Part shown: positions 8,765 through 18,760 of the stretch, in pieces
Position numbering within the stretch: position 1 is the first letter of the stretch
How the letters are laid out: each line of letters starts with the position of its first letter
Assembly: GCA_900320905.1 (NCBI GenBank)
Contig: ONTZ01000029.1
Coordinates: forward strand, 1 to 64,000
Source: an uncultured Prevotella sp.
Lineage (GTDB): Bacteria; Bacteroidota; Bacteroidia; Bacteroidales; Bacteroidaceae
DNA length: 64,000 nt
Direction of reading: 5' to 3'
The notes under the pieces: model-generated
Told to the model about the DNA's origin: nothing
Seen by the model: only the letters and a program-made list of their open reading frames with translations
Databases searched by the model: none
Position numbers and translations under genes: made by a program

Positions 8765-10414
8765 ATGGCTAAAAACGTAGAATTTAAGTATGCCCCGATG
8801 TTTCAGGTGGGCGAGGACAAGACGGAGTACCGCTTGTTGAGTAAGGAAGGTGTGACAACCGCCGAGTTTGAAGGAAAGCAGATTGTGAAGGTGTCGAAAG
8901 GGGCACTGACGCTCTTGGCCCAGCAGGCCTTCCACGATGTGGAGTTCATGCTGCGTCGTGAACATAACCTCCAAGTGGCCAAGATCCTCACCGACCCTGA
9001 GGCCTCGGAGAATGACAAGTATGTGGCCCTGCAGTTCCTGCGCAATGCAGAGGTGGCTGCACGCGGTATCCTGCCGTTCTGTCAGGATACGGGTACTGCT
9101 ATCATCCACGGTGAGAAGGGTCAGCAGATCTGGACGGGTTTCGAGGATGAAGAAGCCCTGAGTCTGGGTGTCTTCAATACCTTTACCCAGGACAACCTGC
9201 GCTATTCGCAGAACGCTCCGCTGAATATGTACGACGAGGTGAATACCCGTTGTAACCTGCCTGCCCAGATTGATATCGAGGCTTGCGAGGGTGCTGAGTA
9301 TAAGTTTGTGATGGTGGCCAAAGGTGGCGGCTCTGCCAACAAGACCTACTTCTATCCGATGACGAAGGCTACCATCCAGAACGAGGGTACGCTGATTCCG
9401 TTCCTTGTGGAGAAGATGAAGAGTCTCGGTACTGCAGCCTGTCCGCCATATCATATTGCCTTCGTGATTGGTGGCACTTCTGCTGAGAAAAACCTGCTCA
9501 CCGTGAAACTGGCTTCCATCAAGTTCTACGATGGTCTGCCCACCACTGGTGATGAGACAGGTCGTGCCTTCCGTGATATCGATCTCGAAGAGAAACTCTT
9601 AAAGGAGGCTCATAGGATTGGTCTGGGTGCCCAGTTTGGTGGTAAGTACCTGGCTCATGACATCCGTGTCATCCGTCTGCCGCGTCATGGAGCCTCCTGT
9701 CCGATTGGTATGGGTGTGTCCTGCTCTGCTGACAGAAATATCAAGGCGAAGATCAATGCCGACGGTATCTGGTTGGAGAAGATGGACTCTAACCCCTCAG
9801 AGTTAATTCCTGCTGAATACGCCAAGGCTGGCGAGGGTGCAAACACTATCACTATCGACCTCAACGAAGGTATCGATGCTGTTCGCAAGGAACTGTCGAA
9901 GTATCCTGTCTCTACCCGTGTCAACCTGAAGGGTACTATCATCGTGGCCCGCGACATCGCCCATGCCAAGTTGAAGGCCCGTATTGATGCCGGAGAGCCG
10001 ATGCCTGACTACTTCAAAAAATATCCAGTGCTCTATGCCGGACCTGCCAAGACCCCAGAGGGCTATCCCTGTGGTTCGATGGGTCCCACCACAGCCAACC
10101 GTATGGATCCTTATGTGGATGAGTTCCAGTCGTTGGGCGCCTCTCTGGTGATGATTGCCAAGGGTAATCGCAGCGATGTGGTGACAGAGGCTTGTAAGAA
10201 GTATGGTGGTTTCTATCTGGGTTCAATCGGTGGAGTGGCTGCCGTGCTCTCTCAGAGTAGCATACGAGCCATTGAGTGTGTGGAGTATCCAGAACTTGGT
10301 ATGGAGGCCATCTGGAAGATTGATGTGGAAGACTTCCCAGCCTTCATCCTTGTGGACGACAAGGGTAATGACTTCTTCAAGACCCTGAAACCCTGGACGC
10401 CTTGCGCCCGCTAA
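8765..10414 (+). CDS. fumB: Class I (iron-sulfur) fumarate hydratase
   Basis: Single-chain class I fumarase (549 residues, normal length) that interconverts fumarate and malate with an oxygen-labile 4Fe-4S cluster; cytoplasmic. FCQDTGTAI (~105) carries the first cluster cysteine. The N-terminal alpha part and C-terminal beta part are fused as in E. coli FumA/Fum[13 protein letters not shown] is the typical beta-domain substrate segment. The spacer before it (8694-8764) holds short direct repeats around CCTAG and no clear TAnnTTTG. Its last 13 bases overlap the start of the next gene. The symbol is by homology; fumA would be equally defensible. Confidence 0.93.
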   Translation: MAKNVEFKYAPMFQVGEDKTEYRLLSKEGVTTAEFEGKQIVKVSKGALTLLAQQAFHDVEFMLRREHNLQVAKILTDPEASENDKYVALQFLRNAEVAARGILPFCQDTGTAIIHGEKGQQIWTGFEDEEALSLGVFNTFTQDNLRYSQNAPLNMYDEVNTRCNLPAQIDIEACEGAEYKFVMVAKGGGSANKTYFYPMTKATIQNEGTLIPFLVEKMKSLGTAACPPYHIAFVIGGTSAEKNLLTVKLASIKFYDGLPTTGDETGRAFRDIDLEEKLLKEAHRIGLGAQFGGKYLAHDIRVIRLPRHGASCPIGMGVSCSADRNIKAKINADGIWLEKMDSNPSELIPAEYAKAGEGANTITIDLNEGIDAVRKELSKYPVSTRVNLKGTIIVARDIAHAKLKARIDAGEPMPDYFKKYPVLYAGPAKTPEGYPCGSMGPTTANRMDPYVDEFQSLGASLVMIAKGNRSDVVTEACKKYGGFYLGSIGGVAAVLSQSSIRAIECVEYPELGMEAIWKIDVEDFPAFILVDDKGNDFFKTLKPWTPCAR

Positions 10415-11961
10415 TCTGCATATTGTTATTGAGTCTTTGTCTGACTGCCCAAGCAGCCAGACAAAAGACTCATCGTATGCCTAAAGGCACCGTTCGTCAT
10501 ATGACGCGCAGTGCAACAATCCATCGTTCCTTGTCAAAACCATACAGGTCATGGGACTCTGAGAAGATTTACCGTGTGCCAGTCATACTGATGTCGTTTG
10601 TCGACTGTGACTTCAGTTGCGAGAATCCGCACCAGTTCTACGACCGTCTGTTCAATGAGAGGGGCTATAACCTCGGAATGGGACCAGGTTGTGTGGCTGA
10701 CTATTTTCGCGATCAGTCTCTGGGACAGTTTAATATGGTATTCGATGTAGTGGGTCCCATCAAACTGACACACCGGCAGAAAAGTAAAAGTAGCACTTCC
10801 TTTGGTGTTTCTCAGATTACGGATGCCATAAAAACAGCAGATGAGCAATTGAATTATGCCGACTACGACTGGGATGGTGACGGTAAGGCAGAGACGGTCA
10901 TTATCGTTTATGCCGGCTATGGTGGTAATGAGGAAATGGATGTTGCTGATGGTTGTATCTGGCCGAATACGGACTACCTTTATTTCTCTCTTGACGGAGT
11001 GGGGATTGGAGGCTACTCTGCCAGTCCTGAGTTATGGACGGAAAACACCTCCTGTGGTATAGGAACCATCTGCCATGAATTCTGTCATGTTTTAGGACTC
11101 CCAGACCTCTATCCGACATCAGGCGACGAGTTTTCTGTCGTCGACGAGTGGGATCTGATGGATGGCGGCAATTATGCCAATGATGGTTGGTGTCCGCCTA
11201 ATCTGTCCATTCATGAACGGGAATACTTGGGATGGTCTTACCCTGAGGATCTGTCAGAGGCAACGACCATTACTGATATGCCTTCCTTTGACAAAAGTGG
11301 TAAAGCCTATCGGATTGTCAATGAAACTAATCCTGATGAGTATTACCTGTTGGAGAACCGTCAGTGGGAAGGGTGGGACCTCATGTTGCCGAATCATGGT
11401 TTGCTTATTACCCATGTCGATTTCAATGCAAGTGTCTGGCAAGGCAATTACGTCAATAGTTCTCCCACGCACCACCGTCTGGAATATTTCCATGCCGACA
11501 ATTGTGATTATAATTGGTATGAGGACAAGTTGGGTGATAATTATTCATACGGGTCAGACGGACGCAACCTGCGCCTGCAATACACCAGTTATCCCTATGT
11601 CGATGCCGAGAAGGTGACCCATGATGCCCTGACTGATACATCTGTACCAGCCGCCACCATCTTCAATCCAGGTGCCGATGGCAAGTTGCTGATGGGGAAG
11701 CCGATTACGGATATCCGCGAGAAAGACGGTTTGGTCTCATTCCTTTTCAAAGCCCACAATGTCATCGCAGGCGATGTGAATGGTGATGGTGTCGTCACTG
11801 AAAAAGATATCGTAGCGGTTGTGAATTTCACGCTGAATCCTTTGTCTGCTGCTATTGACTTGTCTTCTGCTGATGTCAATCATGATGCGATGGTGAATGT
11901 GGCTGATGTTGTGATGATTGCCAATATGATTATTTCGAATGGCGTGAATACGACTCCCTAA
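10402..11961 (+). CDS. M6 family secreted metalloprotease with dockerin-like tail (first of two)
   Basis: A 519-residue immune-inhibitor-A-like protease. I use the TTG at 10402, inside the end of the fumarase gene, because it yields a clean signal peptide ([18 protein letters not shown]). The zinc motif HEFCH lies in [19 protein letters not shown], followed by a typical M6 Asp. The C-terminus has two Ca-binding dockerin-like repeats ([14 protein letters not shown] and [14 protein letters not shown]). Such tails are common on Prevotella exported proteases (knowledge). No obvious type IX sorting domain follows. It lies next to a paralogue and probably arose with it by tandem duplication. Confidence 0.87.
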   Translation: MRPLICILLLSLCLTAQAARQKTHRMPKGTVRHMTRSATIHRSLSKPYRSWDSEKIYRVPVILMSFVDCDFSCENPHQFYDRLFNERGYNLGMGPGCVADYFRDQSLGQFNMVFDVVGPIKLTHRQKSKSSTSFGVSQITDAIKTADEQLNYADYDWDGDGKAETVIIVYAGYGGNEEMDVADGCIWPNTDYLYFSLDGVGIGGYSASPELWTENTSCGIGTICHEFCHVLGLPDLYPTSGDEFSVVDEWDLMDGGNYANDGWCPPNLSIHEREYLGWSYPEDLSEATTITDMPSFDKSGKAYRIVNETNPDEYYLLENRQWEGWDLMLPNHGLLITHVDFNASVWQGNYVNSSPTHHRLEYFHADNCDYNWYEDKLGDNYSYGSDGRNLRLQYTSYPYVDAEKVTHDALTDTSVPAATIFNPGADGKLLMGKPITDIREKDGLVSFLFKAHNVIAGDVNGDGVVTEKDIVAVVNFTLNPLSAAIDLSSADVNHDAMVNVADVVMIANMIISNGVNTTP

Positions 11962-11972
11962 TATTGTTAGTG

Positions 11973-13376
11973 ATGAAACGTCTGCTCTTTATACTTTTCA
12001 CTTTTCACTTTTCACTTTTCACTTCTTTCGCACAAGAAATGAAACCTTGCGGTACCTCTGTCTTGGCCCGCAGACATAAGGTGGAAGATAGTGCCTCTTC
12101 AAGGGCACGTCTCAGGAAAACGCCCCAGAAAAGTGCCTATTTGGGTGAGAAGAAGGGACTAATCATCCTTGTGGAGTTTACAGACACCAAGTTCCAGAGT
12201 GAGAATTCCCATCAAATATGGTCGGATATTGCCAATCTCGAAGGCTATTCAGACAATATGGCTCCAGGCAGCGTGAGCGACTATTTCTACAGTCAGAGTT
12301 ATGGACAGTTCCGTCTGACCTTTGATGTCGTAGGCCCTGTCAAGGCGCAGCATGACCATGCCTATTATGGTCAAAACATCGACTGGGGTGATATTACGGG
12401 CTGGTTCGACCAGAACGTAGGAGAGTTGGTGGAGGAAGCCTGTCTGGCAGTCACTGATCAGGTGCGCTTTGCCGACTATGACTGGAACGGCGATGGTGAG
12501 GTGGATCAGGTATTCCTGCTCTATGCCGGACATGGTGAGAACGATTATTCGAGTAAGGACTCCACTGTCATCTGGCCCCACATGGCTTCGATGGAAGAAG
12601 ACTGGAACTATGAAGGTGGACTGTTGGTACAGGATGTGCGTATCAATACCTATGCTTGTGGCAATGAGATAGATTGGAGCGGTAAGTTGGCAGGTATCGG
12701 AACGTTCTGTCATGAGTTCAGTCACTGTCTCGGACTTCCCGATATGTATGATACCGCGAAAGGTGTCTCCGTGCTTGGGAGTTATGATCTGATGGATACA
12801 GGTTGCTATAATGGCAAAGGATGGTGTCCTGTGGGCTATTCCTCCTATGAGCGTTATGCCTGTGGCTGGCTGACACCCGTTGAGGTGGAAGATCCCCATG
12901 CTGTCAGAGGCATCAATTCCGATTTAGGACAGACACAAGGGTCAGGTGTTCAAGTCATCCATTCACTTGTCAGGTATCCTGATGCCTTAATCTATCGCAC
13001 TTCGCCTGATGCCAACGACTATTACCTGATAGAATACCGTCTGAAGGAGTCGTGGGATCAATACATCCCCAAAGCAGGATTGCTGGCCTGGCATATCGAC
13101 TACGATGAACAGGCGTGGTATGAAAATACGGTCAATAACGACCCTGACCATCTGCGTGTGGAACGCATGAGCCTTGAGGGCATCCCGTATGATGCACCAG
13201 GCGATGTCAATGGCGACGGTCTTGTAAACGCAGCCGATGTCGTTGAGGTGGCTAATGCCATCATGGGCAAGCCCTCTGATTGCATTCAGACAGAAAAAGC
13301 CGATGTCAACGGTGACGGAATCGTCAACACCGCTGACATCGTAAAGATTACTTCTATTATTTTTTCCGCATTTTAG
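11973..13376 (+). CDS. M6 family secreted metalloprotease with dockerin-like tail (second of two)
   Basis: A paralogue of the preceding gene with the same plan: signal peptide, M6 domain with HEFSH in GTFCHEFSHCLGLPDMYD, and two dockerin-like repeats at the end (GDVNGDGLVNAADV, ADVNGDGIVNTADI). The frame also allows a TTG at 11964, but the ATG at 11973 gives a better signal peptide, MKRLLFILFTFHFSLFTSFAQ. The signal-peptide codons are four tandem copies of a 7-base unit, so slippage would break the frame. The last 4 bases overlap the end of clpB, which is convergent. Confidence 0.87.
   Translation: MKRLLFILFTFHFSLFTSFAQEMKPCGTSVLARRHKVEDSASSRARLRKTPQKSAYLGEKKGLIILVEFTDTKFQSENSHQIWSDIANLEGYSDNMAPGSVSDYFYSQSYGQFRLTFDVVGPVKAQHDHAYYGQNIDWGDITGWFDQNVGELVEEACLAVTDQVRFADYDWNGDGEVDQVFLLYAGHGENDYSSKDSTVIWPHMASMEEDWNYEGGLLVQDVRINTYACGNEIDWSGKLAGIGTFCHEFSHCLGLPDMYDTAKGVSVLGSYDLMDTGCYNGKGWCPVGYSSYERYACGWLTPVEVEDPHAVRGINSDLGQTQGSGVQVIHSLVRYPDALIYRTSPDANDYYLIEYRLKESWDQYIPKAGLLAWHIDYDEQAWYENTVNNDPDHLRVERMSLEGIPYDAPGDVNGDGLVNAADVVEVANAIMGKPSDCIQTEKADVNGDGIVNTADIVKITSIIFSAF
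11994..12021 (+). repeat. Heptanucleotide tandem repeat in signal-peptide codons
   Basis: Four exact copies of CTTTTCA lie inside the signal-peptide coding region of the second M6 protease. A gain or loss of one unit shifts the frame. Confidence 0.85.
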
Positions 13377-15880
13377 TTCCTGAACACCAGTCCTTCTCCG
13401 AACTCGTCTATGATGATTGGCTTCGAACGGTCCACCTCGTCGGCGAGCAGTTTCTTCGACAGGTCGTTCAGTACGAACTGTTGGATGGCACGCTTCACGG
13501 GACGGGCACCGAAGTCGGGATCGTAGCCCTCTTCTGCCAGATAGGCGATGGCCTGTGGTGTGCATTCGAGTTTGATGCCCTGCGGCTCCAGCATCTCCGT
13601 CACCTTCTTCATTTGCAGGCGCACCACATCTGCAATCTGTTCCTTTGTGAGCGGTGTGAAGGTGATAATCTCGTCGATACGGTTCAAGAATTCCGGACGC
13701 ATCGTTGAGCGCAGTTGCTCACGGGTGGCATTCGAGGTCATGATGATGATGGTGTTCTTGAAGTTGGCAGTGCGACCCTTATTGTCCGTCAGTCGCCCGT
13801 CGTCTAACACCTGCAAGAGGATATTGAACACATCCGGATGCGCTTTTTCTATCTCATCGAACAGCACCACTGAGTAAGGCTTCCTACGCACAGCCTCCGT
13901 CAGTTGTCCACCCTCGTCATAGCCTACGTAGCCCGGAGGCGCACCAATCAGACGACTCACGCTGTATTTCTCCTGATACTCCGACATATCGATACGCGTC
14001 ATCATCGTCTCATCATTAAACAGATAATCGGCCAGGGTCTTGGCGAGTTCTGTCTTACCCACGCCTGTCGTACCAAGGAAGATAAACGAGGCAATCGGTC
14101 GTTTGGGATCCTGCAAGCCAGCCCTCGAACGGCGTACAGCATCCGAGACTGCTGTAATCGCCTCGTCTTGGCCAATGACACGCTTGTGGAGTTCCTCTTC
14201 CAGGTGGAGCAGTTTCTCACGCTCACTCTGCATCATACGGGTTACGGGGATGCCCGTCCAGCGTGATACCACCTCGGCGATATCATCCGCAGTGACTTCC
14301 TCGCGAACGAGCGAATTGCCATCCTGTGCTGATGCCAGTTGGGTCTGGATGGCCTTGATATCGTCTTCGAGCACTTTCAGTTTCGAGTAGCGTATCTCCG
14401 CCACTTTGCCGTAGTCACCTTCGCGCTCTGCTCGTTCTGCCTCCAGTTTCAGGTTCTCCATCTCCTGTTTGTCCTGTTGGATTTTGTTAATGAGTTGGCG
14501 CTCACCCTCCCATTTGGCACGGAACTGGGTTTCTTGTTCGCGCAGTTCGGCAATGTCCTTATCCAACTGTGCAATCTTCGGCTCATCCCCCTCGCGTTTG
14601 ATAGCCTCGCGCTCGATTTCGAGTTGAGCCAGGCGACGGGTGATTTCGTCGAGTTCTTCCGGTACGGAGTCGCGCTCCATACGCAGTTTGGCGGCAGCCT
14701 CATCCATCAGGTCGATGGCCTTATCCGGCAGGAAACGCTCGGATATATACCGCTCCGACAGTTGCACGGCAGCGATACAGGCATCGTCCTGAATACGTAC
14801 CTTGTGGTGGTTTTCGTAACGTTCTTTCAAGCCTCGCAGGATCGAGATGGCTGATAGTTCATCTGGCTCGTCCACCATCACCGTCTGGAATCGGCGCTCA
14901 AGGGCCTTATCTTTTTCGAAGTATTTCTGATACTCGTTCAGCGTGGTGGCACCGATGGCGCGCAGTTCACCACGGGCGAGGGCTGGTTTCAGGATGTTGG
15001 CGGCATCCATCGCTCCTTCACCACCACCAGCACCTACGAGGGTGTGGATCTCGTCGATAAAGAGGATGATGCGCCCCTCGGCCTTCGTCACCTCATTGAT
15101 GACGCTCTTCAGACGCTCCTCAAACTCACCTTTATACTTCGCACCAGCCACCAGTGCACCCATATCGAGGGAATAGACCTGCTTGTCTTTCAGGTTCTCT
15201 GGCACATCGCCGCGCACGATACGCCCTGCGAGACCTTCCACGATGGCAGTCTTACCCGTACCCGGCTCACCAATCAATATAGGGTTGTTCTTGGTACGTC
15301 GTGAGAGGATCTGCAACAGACGGCGGATCTCGTCGTCACGACCTATCACGGGGTCGAGTTTCCCTTGACGGGCCAAATCAACGAGGTTCTTGGCATACTT
15401 CTCCAACGATTGGTAGTTGTCGTCGGCACTCTGGCTCTTCACCTTCTGTCCCTGGCGCAACTCCTGAATGGCTTTCTGCATATCTTTCTCCGTGCAGCCA
15501 GCATCTTTCATGATGCGTGAGGCCGTCGAGTTCACGTTGAGCAGGGCCAACAGGATGGGCTCTACCGAGACGAACTCATCGCCACCTTTCTGGGCCGTTT
15601 CCTGTGCACGCACGAGTACATTATTACTATCACTTGAGAGATACGGCTGCCCACCCTGTACCTTTGGCAGATGCTTGATCTCGCTGTCCACGAGCATTTC
15701 AATCTGTTGGGCATTCACGCCGAGTTTCTGGAAGATGAAGGCACATACGTCCTTCGCCTTCTCCAATACGCCTTTCAGAATATGTACAGGCTCTATCACC
15801 TGCTGACCGTTCAACTGTGCTGTATTCACAGCCTGTTGCACGGCCTCCTGGGCTTTGATGGTAAATTTGTCTAATGTCAT
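13373..15880 (-). CDS. clpB: ATP-dependent chaperone ClpB
   Basis: Hexameric disaggregase that works with DnaK to resolubilise aggregated proteins after heat shock. The 835 residues contain the N-terminal repeat domain ([17 protein letters not shown]), AAA-1 with Walker A GEPGTGKT, the long coiled-coil middle domain rich in Glu/Arg, and AAA-2 with GTTGVGKTE and the DEIEKAH Walker B segment. Both ATPase sites are intact. Unusually for this genome, the start has a strong Shine-Dalgarno site (15888-15895), which fixes it. It converges with and overlaps the M6 protease by 4 bases, leaving no room for a terminator. Confidence 0.96.
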   Translation of the reverse strand: MTLDKFTIKAQEAVQQAVNTAQLNGQQVIEPVHILKGVLEKAKDVCAFIFQKLGVNAQQIEMLVDSEIKHLPKVQGGQPYLSSDSNNVLVRAQETAQKGGDEFVSVEPILLALLNVNSTASRIMKDAGCTEKDMQKAIQELRQGQKVKSQSADDNYQSLEKYAKNLVDLARQGKLDPVIGRDDEIRRLLQILSRRTKNNPILIGEPGTGKTAIVEGLAGRIVRGDVPENLKDKQVYSLDMGALVAGAKYKGEFEERLKSVINEVTKAEGRIILFIDEIHTLVGAGGGEGAMDAANILKPALARGELRAIGATTLNEYQKYFEKDKALERRFQTVMVDEPDELSAISILRGLKERYENHHKVRIQDDACIAAVQLSERYISERFLPDKAIDLMDEAAAKLRMERDSVPEELDEITRRLAQLEIEREAIKREGDEPKIAQLDKDIAELREQETQFRAKWEGERQLINKIQQDKQEMENLKLEAERAEREGDYGKVAEIRYSKLKVLEDDIKAIQTQLASAQDGNSLVREEVTADDIAEVVSRWTGIPVTRMMQSEREKLLHLEEELHKRVIGQDEAITAVSDAVRRSRAGLQDPKRPIASFIFLGTTGVGKTELAKTLADYLFNDETMMTRIDMSEYQEKYSVSRLIGAPPGYVGYDEGGQLTEAVRRKPYSVVLFDEIEKAHPDVFNILLQVLDDGRLTDNKGRTANFKNTIIIMTSNATREQLRSTMRPEFLNRIDEIITFTPLTKEQIADVVRLQMKKVTEMLEPQGIKLECTPQAIAYLAEEGYDPDFGARPVKRAIQQFVLNDLSKKLLADEVDRSKPIIIDEFGEGLVFRN

Positions 15881-15887
15881 AATTTTG

Positions 15888-15895
15888 TCCTCCTT
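15888..15895 (-). promoter_or_regulatory. Strong Shine-Dalgarno site of clpB
   Basis: The - strand reads AAGGAGGA, 7 bases before the clpB ATG. Most other genes here lack such a site, so high translation after stress is plausible. Confidence 0.7.
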
Positions 15896-16058
15896 TATTA
15901 AAATGTTTCTGATCTTTGTCGCTCAAATAGTGTGCCGCCCTCTTCCAATCCGCCAAATCGTCACAATCCTCTGCCTTTTCGTCAGTGTCTCCGTCTCCTT
16001 TATTCATAAACAATCTTAATTTTTGGTGCCTAAAAGTATCACTTAGAATTATTTTGAC

Positions 16059-16066
16059 TATCTTTG
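16059..16066 (+). promoter_or_regulatory. -7 promoter element of the VOC gene
   Basis: TATCTTTG, matching TAnnTTTG, 27 bases before the ATG. Confidence 0.6.
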
Positions 16067-16093
16067 TCAATTGAAAACTAAAAACGAAACGAT

Positions 16094-16477
16094 ATGAGAA
16101 TCAATCACATTGCAATGTACGTCAACGACCTTGAAGCAGCAAGGGACTTCTTCGTCAGGTATTTCGAGGCGAAGGCGAGCGACAAGTACCATAATCCCCG
16201 TACGGGTTTTCAGTCTTTCTTTATGACCTTCGACGATGGTTCGAAACTGGAACTGATGAACCGTCCTGTGATGTTGGACTATACCAAGAAACCCAACCGT
16301 ACGGGCTATGCCCACCTGTCTATCTCGGTAGGCAGCAAGGAAAAAGTTGATGACCTGACGGAGCGGCTCGAAGCGGAGGGCTACCATGTGGAATGTGAGC
16401 CCCGTTCCACTGGCGACGGCTTCTATGAGAGCACCATCAAGGGTGTTGAGGACAATCTGATAGAAATTACGATTTAA
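16094..16477 (+). CDS. VOC superfamily (glyoxalase-like) protein
   Basis: A 127-residue single-domain protein beginning MRINHIAMYVNDLEAARDFFVRYF, the classic first beta-alpha unit of vicinal-oxygen-chelate proteins, with a second unit at YAHLSISVGSKEKVDDL. Candidate metal ligands are H5, E in LELMN, H in YAHLSI and E in the final NLIEITI. The family includes glyoxalases, dioxygenases and resistance proteins; the sequence does not decide among them. It has its own promoter and is followed after 12 bases by the PreA-like gene. Confidence 0.8.
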   Translation: MRINHIAMYVNDLEAARDFFVRYFEAKASDKYHNPRTGFQSFFMTFDDGSKLELMNRPVMLDYTKKPNRTGYAHLSISVGSKEKVDDLTERLEAEGYHVECEPRSTGDGFYESTIKGVEDNLIEITI

Positions 16478-16489
16478 CGGAGTACAGCC

Positions 16490-17944
16490 TTGAAACGAAT
16501 CAATATTTACGAAGAGGCAAACAGATGCCTGATGTGTCAGGAGGCACCTTGTACAATAGCGTGTAAGACGGGTGACCCTGCGAGAGCCATTCGAGCCATC
16601 CGTTTTGACAACCACAAACTGGCTACGCGTTGGGTGGCAGCGTGTAGTGATGCCGATTTGGAGGCTGCTGAGAAGGCTTGCATCCGCTTCGACGGACCCA
16701 TCCCGTTGAAGGAGTTGCTTCGCAGCATTAGTCCCGACGATGTCACTGTCGACTATCCCAGTCTGGATATCGACTTCTGCGGCATCCACTGCGAGAATCC
16801 CTTCTTCCTGGCCTCCTCGGCAGTGTGCACCAATTATGAGATGGTGGCGCGTGCCTTTGAGGCAGGGTGGGCTGGTGTGTTCTATAAGACCATCTGCTTA
16901 CAGGAAATCAAGGAGGTGTCGCCTCGTTTCGATGCCGTTCACAGCGGTGGCTTATACGGTGATTTCTATGGCTTCCGCAATATGGAGCAGTTGAGCGAGA
17001 ATCCCGTTGATATGGATTTCGACATCTTGCATCGACTCAAAGAGGACTATCCCTCGAAGGTCGTTATAGCCAGCATCATGGGACAGACTGAGGAGCAATG
17101 GATAGAACTGGCTCACCGAGCCGAGCAGGCTGGCTGCGATGCCGTCGAATTGAACTTCTCATGTCCTCAGATGAAGATGACAGGTATGGGCAGCGATGTA
17201 GGACAAAATGCTGAACTGGTGGTCACCTACACCTTTGCTGTCAAGAAGGCCGTGAAGATACCTGTCATTCCGAAGATGACACCCAACATCACACATATCT
17301 ATCATCCTGCTCTGGCAGCCTTCTTTGCCGGTGCTGATGCCATCTCTGCCATCAATACCATCAAGTCGGTTACGATGGCCGACGAGGCTGAGGTGTCAGG
17401 ACAACGCACCATCTCCGGCTATTCAGGTCGTGCTGTGAAACCCATTGCCCTGCGTTGTATTCTGGACATGGCGCAAAATCAGGTGATGAAAGGTATCCAG
17501 TTGAGTGGTATCGGAGGCATCGAGACTTGGCGCGATGCCTTGGAGTTCATCCAGTTAGGATGTAGCAATGTGCAGGTTTGTACGGCGGTGATGCAATACG
17601 GCTATCGCATCATCGATGACCTTATATTGGGTCTCCAGCGCTATATGGCGAAGCATGGTGTCCGTCAGTTGAGCGATTTGGTGGGCTCAGAACTGTCATC
17701 GTTTACCACTCCTTCCGATTTGGACCGTACGACAATCGTCTATCCGAAGATCAATCGTGAACGGTGTGTGGGCTGCGGACGTTGTGAACTGTCTTGTCGT
17801 GATGGCGGTCATCAGGCCATCACTTTCGACAAAGCCACGCGCCAGCCTCATATTGTCGGCACCAAATGCGTCGGCTGTCATCTCTGTCGCATCGTCTGCC
17901 CTACTGGTGCCATCGGCCTGTCCAAACGCATTGACAAAAAGTAA
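16490..17944 (+). CDS. preA: PreA-like dihydropyrimidine dehydrogenase with iron-sulfur domains
   Basis: The 484 residues hold an N-terminal cysteine motif (CLMCQEAPCTIAC), a dihydroorotate/dihydropyrimidine dehydrogenase-like FMN barrel (~95-400, with LNFSCPQMKMTGMGSDVGQ), and a C-terminal ferredoxin with two CxxCxxC sets. This is the layout of PreA, which with PreT reduces uracil and thymine using NADH. No PreT-like partner gene is adjacent, so the electron donor is unclear. The start is TTG at 16490, with GGAG just upstream; no ATG fits the N-terminal motif. Pyrimidine reduction is inferred from family only. Confidence 0.8.
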   Translation: MKRINIYEEANRCLMCQEAPCTIACKTGDPARAIRAIRFDNHKLATRWVAACSDADLEAAEKACIRFDGPIPLKELLRSISPDDVTVDYPSLDIDFCGIHCENPFFLASSAVCTNYEMVARAFEAGWAGVFYKTICLQEIKEVSPRFDAVHSGGLYGDFYGFRNMEQLSENPVDMDFDILHRLKEDYPSKVVIASIMGQTEEQWIELAHRAEQAGCDAVELNFSCPQMKMTGMGSDVGQNAELVVTYTFAVKKAVKIPVIPKMTPNITHIYHPALAAFFAGADAISAINTIKSVTMADEAEVSGQRTISGYSGRAVKPIALRCILDMAQNQVMKGIQLSGIGGIETWRDALEFIQLGCSNVQVCTAVMQYGYRIIDDLILGLQRYMAKHGVRQLSDLVGSELSSFTTPSDLDRTTIVYPKINRERCVGCGRCELSCRDGGHQAITFDKATRQPHIVGTKCVGCHLCRIVCPTGAIGLSKRIDKK

Positions 17945-18258
17945 TTGATTTGTCTTTTCGAGACAAAATAGAGCCACTATTTGAAAAAGTAGAGGCTCAA
18001 AATTTTACCATAGAGGCTCTATTCTCAGCGTAGAGCCTCTATTTTCGACCCCATTGTGGCGGAAAGTTAAGAAAATTGATAGGCCTGACACCATACAGTC
18101 GGAGAGGGCCTTACCCGTGCTATTAAGGAAAAATCTTGCAAGTATTAATTCTAACAATTGCGAGGATTAATACTTGCAAAATTTTCAATTAATTCCTGTG
18201 GCCTCTGCTGCCTCTGACAACGGTAGAAATGTATGAAAAATTCAAAAACACTATTTGA
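17945..18258. repeat. Non-coding spacer with several hairpins
   Basis: No gene is visible. TAGAGGCTCTA (18011-18021) pairs with TAGAGCCTCTA (18031-18041), and related GAGCC/GGCTC blocks lie just before. A separate perfect 14-bp stem, TTGCAAGTATTAAT (18136-18149) with its inverse at 18166-18179, has a 16-base loop. Function unknown; the first group may end preA transcription. Confidence 0.7.
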
Positions 18259-18743
18259 GCACCGCACCACCGCACCGTTTACCGTTTTGGCGCGTCGGCG
18301 CGTCGGCGCGTCTTTTCGAAAAATCGCCCAGACCTAACACACCTAACGTACTCACATTTGGTTTTTGCAAAAAGTTACCCACTTACCCACTTACCCACTT
18401 CGGACATTTAGGTTTTCGATTAAGAAAATTCTTATTCTTAGATATTATATATATTATATATATATTATAATATATATATAATATATATAATATTAATATA
18501 AAAATATTAAGTGTAAATAGTACAACTAAAAGAAAGGGTAAAATACTAAATGTCCGAAGTGGGTAAGTGGGTAAGTGGGTAACTGTATGCGGATATGCTA
18601 ACAACTGGAAAAATACAAAAGTGAGTACGTTAGGTCGTTAGGTGTGACCTACTGTATGTGTCGGAATTCGAAAAATGCAAAAGACGCGCCAACGCGCCGA
18701 CGCGCCAAAACGGGTAAACGGTGCGGTGGTGCGGTGGTGCGCC
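18259..18743. repeat. Large imperfect palindrome (~485 bp) with nested short tandem repeats
   Basis: The left arm in order: a GCACCACC-type repeat, GTTTACCGTTTTGG, a GGCGCGTC repeat, ACCTAACGTACTCAC, three ACCCACTT units, then CGGACATTTA. The right arm repeats the same blocks in reverse complement. The centre (~18440-18495) is almost pure A/T and itself palindromic. No ORF of interest lies inside. It ends 18 bases from the stop of the DnaE-like gene. Confidence 0.85.
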
Positions 18744-18760
18744 ATTTTAATCCCATTGCC

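Noticed and set aside
15699..16070. ORF antisense to the VOC promoter and overlapping clpB's start
   Set aside because: Its first ~45 codons look protein-like, but it then runs out of frame through clpB. A leader peptide cannot be excluded, but nothing supports a gene.
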